Numbered from the stretch's first letter, positions 26,163 to 35,780 are shown. The stretch is DNA of 64,000 bases from UBA11524 sp963642705 (GCA_963642705.1 CAVIHU010000009.1:1-64000); one strand, 5' to 3'. Program-made: numbers and translations. The notes: a model not told the origin generated them from the letters alone.

Positions 26163-26909
26163 ATGCAGCGCAGGAGCATACCGGAGGCGGAGAATCGCCT
26201 GCTGATTCTTTATGCACTCAAAGCAATCGGACCAATGACGGACCATCAGCTGCTCGTTGTCATGGCGGACACTGACCTGATGAATTACTTCACGCTGCAG
26301 CTGACGATCTCCGACCTCGAAACCGACGGCATGGTCTGCCGATGCGCACAGAGAATAGATGTGCCGCTCAAGCTGACCGATGCCGGACGCTATCTGCTGT
26401 CGAGCTTCGAGACACGCATTCCGCAAAGCCGCAGGGCGCAAATCGACATGGGTGCTGCAAAATGGCAGGAGCGTTTCCTGAACGAGCAGATGGCATCCGC
26501 CGAGCTCTATACCCTGCCGACAGGGGAAACAGGACTGCACCTGCGGATTGTTGTTCATCAGAAAATCATCCTTGACCTTTCCTTTCAGATGCCGGAGGGA
26601 CGGACGATTGACCGCCTGTCACAGCGCTGGCAGACGTGCATGAATCAGGCGTACCTGCTGCTGCTTTCAGCACTGAGCACGGTGCAGACGGGGCAGCAGC
26701 CGTTGCCGGAGGGCTGCAGCACGACGCGGGTCGATGAGACGGAATGGCTGCTGACCGCATGCGACAATGAATCGCAGCCGACCATTACGCTCCTGCTGAG
26801 TCTGCCCGGCGAGGAGTTGGCAAAAACGTGCGCCGTTTCGTTTCAGCTGCTCGGCAGCGCCATTCGCGACATGATGCTGGCGCTGCTGGACGGTGCGATT
26901 TCGGAATAA
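26163..26909 (+). CDS. DUF4364 family protein
   Basis: A 248-residue cytoplasmic protein; start chosen for AAAAGGAGGAAG upstream of ATG 26163. The N-terminal ~75 residues (ENRLLILYALKAIGPMTDHQ, then LTISDLETDGMVCR) read as a winged-helix domain, followed by LTDAGRYLLSSFETRIP. The rest is a mixed alpha/beta domain. DUF4364 proteins are found throughout Clostridia and are presumed DNA-binding regulators, but their targets are not known. A terminator separates it from the gene before. Confidence 0.78.
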   Translation: MQRRSIPEAENRLLILYALKAIGPMTDHQLLVVMADTDLMNYFTLQLTISDLETDGMVCRCAQRIDVPLKLTDAGRYLLSSFETRIPQSRRAQIDMGAAKWQERFLNEQMASAELYTLPTGETGLHLRIVVHQKIILDLSFQMPEGRTIDRLSQRWQTCMNQAYLLLLSALSTVQTGQQPLPEGCSTTRVDETEWLLTACDNESQPTITLLLSLPGEELAKTCAVSFQLLGSAIRDMMLALLDGAISE

Positions 26910-26982
26910 CGGCAGTTCATTCTGAGTACATATTCTTTCATTAAAATGAGAAGGCTTATTCTAATGGAGGGAAGGATTCTGA

Positions 26983-27750
26983 ATGATCAAAGTGATTGTC
27001 TGTCTGCTGGCAGGCATTGGCGCCGGACTTGGCACGGGCTTTGCCGGCATGAGCGCCGCTGCGGTGATTTCGCCGATGCTGATTATATTCCTGCAGATGG
27101 AGCCGTATCAGGCCGTCGGTATCGCGCTGGCGAGCGATGTGCTGGCGAGCGCCGTGAGCGCATGGACGTACGCGAAAAACAAAAATATTGACATCCGCAA
27201 CGGGCTGCTGATGATGGCAGCTGTCCTGCTGTGCACGGTGCTGGGCAGTTATCTTGCAAGCCTCCTGCCGAGCCAGACCATGGGCGGCTTCAGCGTATTT
27301 ATGACGATGCTGCTGGGCATCAAGTTCATCGTCCGCCCCGTCATGACGACGCGTGAGGCGATGGCAAGCGTGTCGCAGAAGAAGCGCATGGTGCAGTCGC
27401 TGTTGTGCGGCAGCCTGATCGGGCTGATCTGCGGCTTTGTCGGCGCAGGCGGCGGCATGATGATGCTGTTGATTCTTACGACCGTCATGGGCTACGAGCT
27501 GAAAACCGCTGTCGGTACGAGCGTGTTTATCATGGCATTTACCGCGCTGACCGGCGCTGCCAGCCACTTTGTCATCGGCGGTGCGCCGGATGTCGCCACA
27601 CTGGTACTCTGTGTCGTCTTTACGCTGATTTTTGCGCAGATTGCCGCGAAAATTGCAAACAAAGCGAAACCTGCGACGCTCAACCGCGTTGTCGGTATCA
27701 TCCTGACAGTGCTGGGCGTTGTGATTTTGGCAGTACAGCAATTCGAATAA
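26983..27750 (+). CDS. TauE/SafE family membrane exporter
   Basis: A 255-residue membrane protein with about eight segments. Two homologous halves each open with a Gly-rich motif: GIGAGLGTGFAGMSAAAVISP (residues 10-30) and LIGLICGFVGAGGGMMMLLI (about 143-162), the TauE/SafE (DUF81) signature. Family members move sulfur-containing organic anions such as sulfoacetate or sulfite; the substrate here is unknown. It is preceded by GGAGGGAAGG and appears to be its own unit. Confidence 0.88.
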   Translation: MIKVIVCLLAGIGAGLGTGFAGMSAAAVISPMLIIFLQMEPYQAVGIALASDVLASAVSAWTYAKNKNIDIRNGLLMMAAVLLCTVLGSYLASLLPSQTMGGFSVFMTMLLGIKFIVRPVMTTREAMASVSQKKRMVQSLLCGSLIGLICGFVGAGGGMMMLLILTTVMGYELKTAVGTSVFIMAFTALTGAASHFVIGGAPDVATLVLCVVFTLIFAQIAAKIANKAKPATLNRVVGIILTVLGVVILAVQQFE

Positions 27751-27804
27751 TCAATTTATGCAGTAAAAATACATCATCAAGCCGAGAAAGAGAGAATTTG
27801 CATC

Positions 27805-27833
27805 TTGTCCTCGGCTGTTTTCTATGCTATAAT
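27805..27833 (+). promoter_or_regulatory. Promoter of the argF-carAB operon
   Basis: TTGTCC (27805-27810), 17-base spacer, TATAAT (27828-27833) with TGC before it (extended -10). This gives a leader of nearly 200 bases that contains the ARG box. Confidence 0.65.
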
Positions 27834-27984
27834 AAATAAAGGTGTGCTTAGCGCCGCTTTTTGTGTGCCTAAGATTCGCCGAATGAATCGGATTTTCCGG
27901 ATAACACGCGGGTAAAGACTGCGGAATGTTCTGCTTTTGATTGAACGTGTGTTTCGGAGCACCGAATACATTTGCAGTTGTTTT

Positions 27985-28000
27985 GCATGAATATTCATGC
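27985..28000. promoter_or_regulatory. ARG box (ArgR/AhrC operator)
   Basis: GCATGAATATTCATGC is a perfect 16-bp palindrome matching the ARG-box core TGAATnnnnATTCA in shortened form, 36 bases upstream of argF. It implies arginine repression of the whole argF-carAB unit. Confidence 0.6.
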
Positions 28001-28036
28001 GTGATTGACCAAAAAGTGATGGAGGATATCGATTCG

Positions 28037-28954
28037 ATGAAACATCTGCTGAAGCTTCTGGACCTTTCCACGGAAGAAATTACGGAGCTGCTCGATCTGG
28101 CTGATCGACTGAAGGCCGAAAACAAGGCCGGCGTGACGCATCACCTTCTCAAAGGCAAGACGCTGGGCATGATTTTTGAGAAATCCTCCACCCGTACGCG
28201 CGTTAGCTTTGAAACGGGAATGTATCAGCTCGGCGGACACGCGCTGTTCCTCTCCAGCCGCGATTTGCAGATCGGCCGCGGCGAGCCTGTCCAGGACACC
28301 GCGCGCGTGCTGAGCCGTTATCTGGACGGCATCATGATCCGCACCTTCGCGCAGGAGGAGGTCGAGACGCTCGCCAATGTCGGCAGCATCCCGATTATTA
28401 ACGGTCTGACGGACTTTTGCCATCCCTGTCAGGTGCTGGCGGATTTGCAGACTGTCCGCGAGCATAAGGGCAAAATCGAGGGGCTGAACATGTGCTATAT
28501 CGGCGACGGCAACAACATGGCGAATTCGCTGATTGTCGGATTCCTTAAGATGGGTGCGCATGTGTCCATTGCCTGCCCGAAGGCGTATCAGCCTGACGCG
28601 CAGGTGCTTGCCTTCACCGAGCGGTATCCGGGCAGGTTCTTCATGACCGAAGTGCCGCTGGAGGCAGCGAAGGACGCTGACGTCATCTTCACCGACGTGT
28701 GGGCATCCATGGGTCAGGAGGAGGAAAAGGTCATCCGCGAGAAGGCGTTCCGCGGCTATCAGGTGAATGCGGAGCTGCTTGCTGCTGCGCATCCGGGATG
28801 CATGGTGCAGCATTGCTTGCCGGCGCACCGCGGTGAGGAGATCACGGCGGATGTGTTCGAAGCGCACGCAAATGAAATCTTCGATGAGGCGGAAAACCGC
28901 CTGCACGCGCAGAAGGCTGTCATGGTGGCAGTCATGGCGGACAAGAAGGATTGA
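28037..28954 (+). CDS. argF: Ornithine carbamoyltransferase
   Basis: Makes citrulline from ornithine and carbamoyl phosphate in arginine biosynthesis. The protein is 305 residues. Carbamoyl-phosphate site SSTRTRVSFE (about 45-54), HPCQVLADL (about 132-140) and the C-terminal HCLPAHRG (about 261-268) are all intact. The start at ATG 28037 gives the normal N-terminus MKHLLKLLDLSTEEI; GGAGG lies 11 bases upstream. It leads straight into carA, so carbamoyl phosphate is made and used from one operon. Confidence 0.96.
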   Translation: MKHLLKLLDLSTEEITELLDLADRLKAENKAGVTHHLLKGKTLGMIFEKSSTRTRVSFETGMYQLGGHALFLSSRDLQIGRGEPVQDTARVLSRYLDGIMIRTFAQEEVETLANVGSIPIINGLTDFCHPCQVLADLQTVREHKGKIEGLNMCYIGDGNNMANSLIVGFLKMGAHVSIACPKAYQPDAQVLAFTERYPGRFFMTEVPLEAAKDADVIFTDVWASMGQEEEKVIREKAFRGYQVNAELLAAAHPGCMVQHCLPAHRGEEITADVFEAHANEIFDEAENRLHAQKAVMVAVMADKKD

Positions 28955-28983
28955 TTTCCAGAAAATCTATGGAGGAGACGTGC

Positions 28984-30066
28984 ATGAAGGGCTACTTGCT
29001 GCTGGCCAACGGTCAGCTCTACGAAGGCACGCTGATGGGCGCTGCGAAGCCGGTCATGGCCGAGTTGGTGTTCACCACTGCGATGACAGGCTATCTTGAA
29101 ACGCTGACTGACCCTTCCTACGAGGGTGAAATCGTCATCCAGACATTCCCAACCATTGGCAATTACGGCGTGATTCCGGAGGATTTCGAGTCCCGCATGC
29201 CGCGGCTGTCGGCGTATATCGTCCGCGAATTGTGCGACGCGCCGAGCAACTTCCGCTGCCGGGGAAAACTCGATGACTTCCTGAAGGAGCATGATATTCC
29301 CTGCCTGACGGATGTCGACACGCGCGCGCTGACTCGCACCATCCGCAGTGCCGGCGTCATGAATGCTGCCCTGTTGACGGAAAAACCGGAGAATCCGCAG
29401 GAGGTCTGTGCCCAGTTGCGTGAGCTGCCGTTCCATCCGTCCATTCAGGATGTGACGTGTGACGGCATTCAGCCGCCGAAGAAGCCGGGCAAGCACAATG
29501 TCGTCCTGTGGGACTTCGGCGCGAAGCTGAACATTCAGCGTGAGCTGGAAAAGCGCGGCTGCGCGGTGACCGTTGTTCCGGCGGATACATCGGCGAAGGA
29601 CATTCTTGCGCTGAACCCAGACGGTCTGATGCTTTCCAACGGCCCCGGCGACCCGGCCGACAACACGGCAGTCATTGCCAACCTGCGCGAGCTGATGCGC
29701 CATCACATCCCGACGTTCGGCATCTGCCTCGGTCATCAGCTGCTGGCGCTCAGTCAGGGCGCAAAGACGGTGAAGCTCAAGTACGGTCACCGTGGCGCGA
29801 ATCAGCCCGCGAAGGACGTCAAAACCGGCCTGTCTTACATGACGAGCCAGAACCATGGCTTCGCAGTTGACACGGATACCCTGCCGGACAACGCGTCTCT
29901 GCGCTTCATCAACGGCAACGACGGCACCTGCGAAGGCATTGACTACACGGACATGCCGGCGTTCTCCGTCCAGTTCCATCCGGAAGCATGCGGCGGTCCG
30001 CTGGATACACGCTTCCTGTTTGATCGGTTTATCGCCATGATGGGAGGGAATAAGGAATGCCGCTGA
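28984..30066 (+). CDS. carA: Carbamoyl-phosphate synthase small subunit
   Basis: Glutaminase subunit that supplies ammonia to CarB, 360 residues from ATG 28984 (GGAGGAG upstream). The N-terminal CPSase_sm domain (GYLLLANGQLYEGTLMG) is followed by a class I glutamine amidotransferase: LSNGPGDPAD, nucleophile Cys in GICLGHQLLALS, and the partner His-Glu in VQFHPEACGG. It overlaps the start of carB by 10 bases, as expected for a 1:1 complex. Confidence 0.97.
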   Translation: MKGYLLLANGQLYEGTLMGAAKPVMAELVFTTAMTGYLETLTDPSYEGEIVIQTFPTIGNYGVIPEDFESRMPRLSAYIVRELCDAPSNFRCRGKLDDFLKEHDIPCLTDVDTRALTRTIRSAGVMNAALLTEKPENPQEVCAQLRELPFHPSIQDVTCDGIQPPKKPGKHNVVLWDFGAKLNIQRELEKRGCAVTVVPADTSAKDILALNPDGLMLSNGPGDPADNTAVIANLRELMRHHIPTFGICLGHQLLALSQGAKTVKLKYGHRGANQPAKDVKTGLSYMTSQNHGFAVDTDTLPDNASLRFINGNDGTCEGIDYTDMPAFSVQFHPEACGGPLDTRFLFDRFIAMMGGNKECR

Positions 30067-33000
30067 ATCCCGATTTGCACAAAGTAATGATTATCGGTTC
30101 CGGCCCGATCATAATCGGTCAGGCTGCCGAATTCGACTATGCAGGCTCGCAGGCGTGCCGCGCACTGAAGGACGCCGGACTTGAGGTCGTTCTCGTCAAT
30201 CCGAATCCTGCGACCATCATGACCGACCACGCATCGGCGGATCACATCTATATTGAGCCGCTGACGCTTGAAACGCTTCGCCGCATCATCCTGAAAGAAA
30301 AGCCGGACTCGCTCCTGTCCACACTCGGCGGTCAGAGCGGTCTGACGCTGTCAATGCAGCTGGCGAAGGAAGGATTCCTTGAGCAGCACGGTGTCAAGCT
30401 GCTCGGCGCGAAGTGCGAAACCATCGAGAAGGCGGAGGATCGTCAGCAGTTCAAGGATACCATGATCGCCATCCATCAGCCGGTTATTCCGTCCGAAGTG
30501 GTCGAGACGGTTGAGGACGCGCTCGCGTTTGCAAAGACCATCGGCTATCCGGTTATCGTTCGTCCGGCATATACGCTGGGCGGCTCCGGCGGAGGCATCT
30601 GCCAGAATGAGGAGGAGCTTGCTGAAATCGCCGAGAACGGTCTGCGCCTCTCTCCGATTACCCAGATTCTTGTTGAAAAGTGCATTTCCGGCTGGAAGGA
30701 AATCGAGTTCGAGGTCATGCGCGACAAGCTCGGCAACGTCATCGCCGTCTGCTCGATGGAGAACATCGACCCGGTTGGCGTACATACCGGCGACTCCATT
30801 GTTGTCGCACCTGCCCTGACGCTGGCGGACAAGGAATACCAGATGCTGCGCCGTGCCGCGCTGGACATTATTACTGCGCTGGAGGTTGAGGGCGGCTGCA
30901 ACTGTCAGTTCGCGCTCAATCCTGATACGTTTGAATATGCCGTCATCGAGGTCAACCCGCGTGTCAGCCGTTCCTCGGCACTCGCATCGAAGGCAACCGG
31001 CTATCCCATCGCGAAGTGCGCCGCGCAGATAGCCATCGGCTACACGCTCGACGAGATGAAGAATGCCGTCACGGGCAAGACGTGCGCAGCGTTCGAGCCG
31101 GCACTGGACTACATTGTTGCAAAAATCCCGAAGTGGCCGTTTGATAAGTTCGTCTACGGCAAGCGCACCCTCGGCACGCAGATGAAGGCGACCGGCGAGG
31201 TCATGGCTATCGGCGTGAATGTCGAGCAGGCGCTGATGAAAGCGGTTCGCGGTGCGGAAATCGGCAACGATACGCTGCGGATGAAGTCCATGGCGAAGCT
31301 GTCCGTGGATGAGCTGCTCGCGCTGATTGCCAAATGCACAGACCAGCGCATGTTCGCCATGTACGAGGCCATTGCACGCGGCGTGACGCTGGAGAAGCTG
31401 CACGAAATCACAAAGATTGACTACTTCTTCCTGAATAATTACCTGAACCTGTACAAGATGGAATGCCGTCTGCGCGAAGGAAACATCGATGCCGATACGT
31501 ACCTGCGCGCCAAGAAGATGGGCTACCCGGACAAGGCGATTGAACGCCTCTCCGGGGAGAAGGTGCCGATGCACCGCGATCCTGTCTACAAGATGGTCGA
31601 TACATGCGCTGCGGAGTTCGAAGCGGAAACGCCGTACTTCTACGCGACATATGATGAGGAGAACGAGGCGCAGGAATTCCTCGACGAGCGTCCGAAAAAG
31701 CCGTGCATGGTCGTTCTCGGTTCGGGTCCCATCCGCATCGGCCAGGGCATCGAGTTCGACTATGCGTCCGTACACTGCGTCCGCATGCTCAAGAAGGCCG
31801 GCTACGATGTTGTCATGATCAACAACAACCCTGAAACCGTTTCGACGGACTTCGACACGGCGGACAGGCTGTACTTCGAGCCGCTGACAACGGAGGATGT
31901 GCTGGGCGTCATCGCAACGGAAAAGCCGGTCGGCGTCGTGGCGGCGTTCGGCGGTCAGACGGCGATTAAGCTGACCCATTCGCTTGAACAGGCAGGCGTG
32001 CGCATCATGGGTACGTCCGCGGACATGATTGACGCGGCAGAGGATCGTGAACGCTTCGATGCGGCTATGGAAAAGTATGGCATCAAGCGCGCCAAGGGTC
32101 GCACGGTCATGACAACCGAGGAGGCTGTCAAGGCGGCGAATGAGCTGGGGTATCCCGTGCTGGTACGCCCCTCCTACGTGCTCGGCGGTCAGAACATGAT
32201 CATCGCCTATCAGGACAGTGATATTGTCGAATACATGCAGATCATCCTCGCGCAGGGCATCGAGAATCCGGTGCTGATTGACCAGTACCTGATGGGCATC
32301 GAGGCGGAGGCGGACGCCATCTGCGATGGCACGGACGTGCTGATTCCGGGCATCATGGAGCATGTCGAGCGCTCGGGCATTCACTCCGGCGACTCCATCG
32401 CCGTCTATCCGGCGTGGAACCTGACCGGCGCCATGACGCAGCGCCTGATTGAGGTCACGCGGCAGATTGCCCTTGAGCTCGGCACGCTGGGTCTGATCAA
32501 CATCCAGTACATCGTCTATCATAACGAGGTGTACGTCATCGAAGCGAACCCGCGCGCAAGCCGTACCGTGCCGTATATCAGCAAGGTTACAGGTGTGCCG
32601 ATGGTTGACCTCGCCGTCCGAGCGATGCTTGGCGAAAAGATCCGCGATATGGGCTACGGCACCGGGCTGTACCGTCAGAGCCCATATTACGCTGTTAAGG
32701 TGCCGTGCTTCTCGTTCGAAAAGCTGGCTGATGTTGACACGCATCTGGGACCGGAAATGAAGTCCACCGGCGAGGTGCTCGGCATCGGCACGAATCTCCA
32801 GGAAGCCATTTACAAGGGACTTGTCGCGGCAGGCTATAAGATGCGCCATCAGGGCGGACTGCTCGTTTCCGTGCGCGACAAGGATAAGGCGGAAGCCATC
32901 GACTGTGCGCGGAAGTTCGCCAAGCTCGGCTTCAACATCTTCGCAACGCCCGGCACGGCACGCGCCATGCAGGAGCACGGCCTCTACGCTGCCGTTGTGA

Positions 33001-34082
33001 AAAAGGAAGCGCAGGAGAAGATGCTGGAGATGGGGCAGGTGCAATATGTCATCTCCACGTCGAACAAGGGTCGTCTGCCGCAGCTGGATTCTGTGCGCAT
33101 GCGCCGCAAGGCTGTCGAGCGCGGTATCCCGCTCTTTACGAGCCTCGACACTGCCAATGCCCTTGCCAATGCCCTGACGAGCCGCTATTCGCTGGGCAAT
33201 GTCGAGCTGGTCGACATCAACAACATGCGCACAAAGCACAAGAAGCTGACGTTCGTCAAGATGCGCGGCACGGGGAATGATTACCTGTACTTTGACTGCT
33301 TTGAGCAGATGGTCGAGAGCCCTGAATCGCTCGCTGTTCGCCTTTCCAACCGCCGCACCGGCGTCGGCTCTGATGGTATCGTGCTGATTATGCCTTCGTC
33401 CGTTGCGGATGCGAAAATGCGCATGTTCAACGCCGACGGTACGGAAGGCTCGGTTGCGGGCAACGCACTGCGCTGTGTCTGCAAGTACCTGTACGAGAGC
33501 GGACGTGTGCGCAAGGATGTCATTCGGGTTGAAACCGGCTACGGCGTCAAGAGCGCCAAGCTGTTCATCCGCGAGGATCAGGTGTTCTCGGTGCTGGTGG
33601 ACATGGGCTGCCCGGTTTTCGAGGCGACGCGCATCCCCGTTAAGCTTGACGGCGACCGCGTTATGCTCCGTCCGGTATTCCTTGCCGGCGAAAAGCGTGA
33701 AATCAGCTGTGTCAGCATGGGCAATCCGCACGTGATCATGTTTGTTGAGGACGTGAACCGTATTCCGCTGGAGCAGGTCGGCCCGCAGATTGAACAGGAT
33801 CCGCTCTTCCCGGAGCGCGTGAACGTGTCCTTCGCGCAGATTCTGGATCGCAACGACATCCTCATGCGCGTCTGGGAGCGCGGCATCGGCGAAACGGCTG
33901 CATGCGGTACGGGTGCCTGCGCTGTGGCGGTTGCTGCCGTTGAAAACGGCTACTGCACGCGCGGTGCGGATATTGATATCCGTCTGCCCGGCGGAACGCT
34001 TGTTGTCCGCTATCAGGAGGATGGCAAGGTCTGGCTGACCGGCGACGCCAAAACTGACTTTACCGGCACCATCGAAATCTAA
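30057..34082 (+). CDS. carB: CarB fused to a DapF-like domain lacking one catalytic Cys
   Basis: A single 1341-residue frame. Residues 1-1058 are a complete carbamoyl-phosphate synthase large subunit: two ATP-grasp halves, each opening with a GSGPI(I/R)IGQ motif (about 13 and 561), and the MGS-like allosteric domain (about 930-1058). Without a stop, residues 1062-1341 continue as diaminopimelate epimerase: FVKMRGTGNDYLYFD (1066 on), MFNADGTEG, MGNPHVIMF, and RGIGETAACGTGACA with catalytic Cys1283. The usual first-cysteine motif CGNG reads AGNA, with Ala1134 (codon GCG, 33456-33458) replacing the catalytic Cys. Racemase activity by the normal two-Cys mechanism is therefore unlikely. The CarB part should work with CarA; the role of the tail is unknown. 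Confidence 0.93.
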   Translation: MPLNPDLHKVMIIGSGPIIIGQAAEFDYAGSQACRALKDAGLEVVLVNPNPATIMTDHASADHIYIEPLTLETLRRIILKEKPDSLLSTLGGQSGLTLSMQLAKEGFLEQHGVKLLGAKCETIEKAEDRQQFKDTMIAIHQPVIPSEVVETVEDALAFAKTIGYPVIVRPAYTLGGSGGGICQNEEELAEIAENGLRLSPITQILVEKCISGWKEIEFEVMRDKLGNVIAVCSMENIDPVGVHTGDSIVVAPALTLADKEYQMLRRAALDIITALEVEGGCNCQFALNPDTFEYAVIEVNPRVSRSSALASKATGYPIAKCAAQIAIGYTLDEMKNAVTGKTCAAFEPALDYIVAKIPKWPFDKFVYGKRTLGTQMKATGEVMAIGVNVEQALMKAVRGAEIGNDTLRMKSMAKLSVDELLALIAKCTDQRMFAMYEAIARGVTLEKLHEITKIDYFFLNNYLNLYKMECRLREGNIDADTYLRAKKMGYPDKAIERLSGEKVPMHRDPVYKMVDTCAAEFEAETPYFYATYDEENEAQEFLDERPKKPCMVVLGSGPIRIGQGIEFDYASVHCVRMLKKAGYDVVMINNNPETVSTDFDTADRLYFEPLTTEDVLGVIATEKPVGVVAAFGGQTAIKLTHSLEQAGVRIMGTSADMIDAAEDRERFDAAMEKYGIKRAKGRTVMTTEEAVKAANELGYPVLVRPSYVLGGQNMIIAYQDSDIVEYMQIILAQGIENPVLIDQYLMGIEAEADAICDGTDVLIPGIMEHVERSGIHSGDSIAVYPAWNLTGAMTQRLIEVTRQIALELGTLGLINIQYIVYHNEVYVIEANPRASRTVPYISKVTGVPMVDLAVRAMLGEKIRDMGYGTGLYRQSPYYAVKVPCFSFEKLADVDTHLGPEMKSTGEVLGIGTNLQEAIYKGLVAAGYKMRHQGGLLVSVRDKDKAEAIDCARKFAKLGFNIFATPGTARAMQEHGLYAAVVKKEAQEKMLEMGQVQYVISTSNKGRLPQLDSVRMRRKAVERGIPLFTSLDTANALANALTSRYSLGNVELVDINNMRTKHKKLTFVKMRGTGNDYLYFDCFEQMVESPESLAVRLSNRRTGVGSDGIVLIMPSSVADAKMRMFNADGTEGSVAGNALRCVCKYLYESGRVRKDVIRVETGYGVKSAKLFIREDQVFSVLVDMGCPVFEATRIPVKLDGDRVMLRPVFLAGEKREISCVSMGNPHVIMFVEDVNRIPLEQVGPQIEQDPLFPERVNVSFAQILDRNDILMRVWERGIGETAACGTGACAVAVAAVENGYCTRGADIDIRLPGGTLVVRYQEDGKVWLTGDAKTDFTGTIEI

Positions 34083-34107
34083 GGCAACACCGCATAAATC
34101 GGCGGCG
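34083..34107. repeat. Half-copy of the GGCAAC-ACCGC palindromic repeat
   Basis: GGCAACACCGCATAAATCGG runs directly from the carB stop. It matches one arm of the full palindrome at 61007-61056 and the half-copy at 53701-53724. Confidence 0.5.
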
Positions 34108-34169
34108 AATATGGTATAGTAGGAAAGTATGCAATTATCAGCGACCACGGAAATGTAAGGAGCAAATCC

Positions 34170-35771
34170 ATGATCACAGTTAGCAACGTTTCTCTGACGT
34201 TCGGCGGACAGAAGCTGTTTTCCGGTGCGGATTTGAAATTCCTGCCCGGAAACTGCTACGGCGTCATCGGCGCGAACGGCGCGGGCAAATCAACGTTCCT
34301 GCGCATCCTCTCCGGCGAGCTTGAGCCGACAACCGGCACGGTTACCATTCCGGCGGATCAGCGCATGTCCACGCTGAAGCAGGATCAGTTCAAGTATGAC
34401 GCCTATCCCGTGCTGGATACCGTCATCATGGGCAATCAGCGCCTATATGATATCATGAAGGAAAAGGACGCGCTGTATGCCAAACCCGACTTTTCTGATG
34501 CGGATGGCGAACGCGCGGCAGAGCTTGAGGGCGAATTTGCCGAAATGGACGGCTGGAACGCCGAGTCCGACGCGGCGACATTGCTGACCGGTCTGGGACT
34601 GCCAGTCGAAATGCACACGATGCTCATGGCGGATTTGAAGGGCGGCGAGAAGTTCAAGGTGCTGCTCGCGCAGGCTCTGTTCGGCAATCCGGATATCCTG
34701 CTGCTGGACGAGCCGACGAACAACCTTGACAACCGCTCGGTCGCGTGGCTCGAGGACTTCCTGATGAACTTTCCCGGCACCCTGATTGTCGTCAGCCATG
34801 ACCGCTGGTTCCTGAACAACATCTGCACGCATATTGTCGATATTGACTATAATCAGGTCAAGCTGTATGTCGGCAACTATGACTTCTGGTATGAATCCTC
34901 CAAAATGATGCAGAGCCTGATGAACGACCAGAAGAAGCGCCGTGAGGACAAAATCAAGGAGCTGCAGGCGTTCATCCAGCGTTTCTCGTCCAACAAGTCG
35001 AAGGCGAAGCAGGCGACAAGCCGCCGCAAGCTGCTTGACCAGCTGACAATTGAGCAGATGCCGGCATCGTCGCGCCGCTATCCGTGGGTATGCTTCACGC
35101 CCGAACGCGAGGCGGGCAAGGATATCCTTCAGGTATCGAACATCAACTATACGCAGGATGGCGTGCAGCTGCTCAAGGACGTATCCTTCATCGTGACGAA
35201 GGGACAAAAAATCGCGCTTGTCGGCTCGAATGAGCAGGCGCAAACGGCACTTTTCCGCATCCTCGCCGAGGAAATCAAGCCTGACAGCGGCTCCTTCAAG
35301 TGGGGCGTGACCATCTCCACCAACTATTTTCCCAAGGACAACAGCAAGTTCTTCGAAGGCTGCAGCCTGAACATGATGCAATGGTTTGCGCAGTATTCAC
35401 CCGAACAGCTCGAGACATACATGCGCGGCTTCCTTGGCCGCATGCTCTTCTCCGGCGATGACGTGTACAAGCCTGTTTCCGTTCTCTCCGGCGGCGAGAA
35501 GGTGCGCGTCATGCTCTCGCGCATGATGCTGTCCGGCGCAAACTTCCTTATGCTGGACCAGCCCACGAACCATCTTGACCTTGAGTCTATTACGGCGGTT
35601 AACAACGCGCTGATTAACTTCCCCGGCAACGTCATTTTCACATCACAGGATCACCAGTTTATCACGACCATTGCCGACCGAATCATCGAAATCAAGCCCG
35701 ACGGCACCATCGCGGACTACTACTGCGGATACGAGGAGTATCTCGAGAAAATCCGCGCGCAGGAAGGCTGA
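34170..35771 (+). CDS. ABC-F family ATPase, YkpA/YbiT type
   Basis: A soluble 533-residue protein with two ATPase domains and no membrane segments. Domain 1 has Walker A GANGAGKST (35-43) and Walker B ILLLDEPTNNLD. Domain 2 is degenerate: its Walker A position reads GSNEQAQTA and the Walker B catalytic Glu is Gln (MLDQPTNHLD), though the LSGGEK signature is intact. ABC-F proteins bind the ribosomal E site and modulate translation; the YkpA branch often has a decayed second site, so only one ATP site may turn over. Preceded by AAGGAG; ends at a strong terminator. Confidence 0.9.
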   Translation: MITVSNVSLTFGGQKLFSGADLKFLPGNCYGVIGANGAGKSTFLRILSGELEPTTGTVTIPADQRMSTLKQDQFKYDAYPVLDTVIMGNQRLYDIMKEKDALYAKPDFSDADGERAAELEGEFAEMDGWNAESDAATLLTGLGLPVEMHTMLMADLKGGEKFKVLLAQALFGNPDILLLDEPTNNLDNRSVAWLEDFLMNFPGTLIVVSHDRWFLNNICTHIVDIDYNQVKLYVGNYDFWYESSKMMQSLMNDQKKRREDKIKELQAFIQRFSSNKSKAKQATSRRKLLDQLTIEQMPASSRRYPWVCFTPEREAGKDILQVSNINYTQDGVQLLKDVSFIVTKGQKIALVGSNEQAQTALFRILAEEIKPDSGSFKWGVTISTNYFPKDNSKFFEGCSLNMMQWFAQYSPEQLETYMRGFLGRMLFSGDDVYKPVSVLSGGEKVRVMLSRMMLSGANFLMLDQPTNHLDLESITAVNNALINFPGNVIFTSQDHQFITTIADRIIEIKPDGTIADYYCGYEEYLEKIRAQEG

Positions 35772-35780
35772 GAAAGCAAA

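Noticed and set aside
30351..34148. Very long open frame (1265 codons) on the minus strand
   Set aside because: It is the antisense shadow of the carB-dapF gene; GC-rich codon use keeps that frame open. No ribosome site and no protein-like composition.
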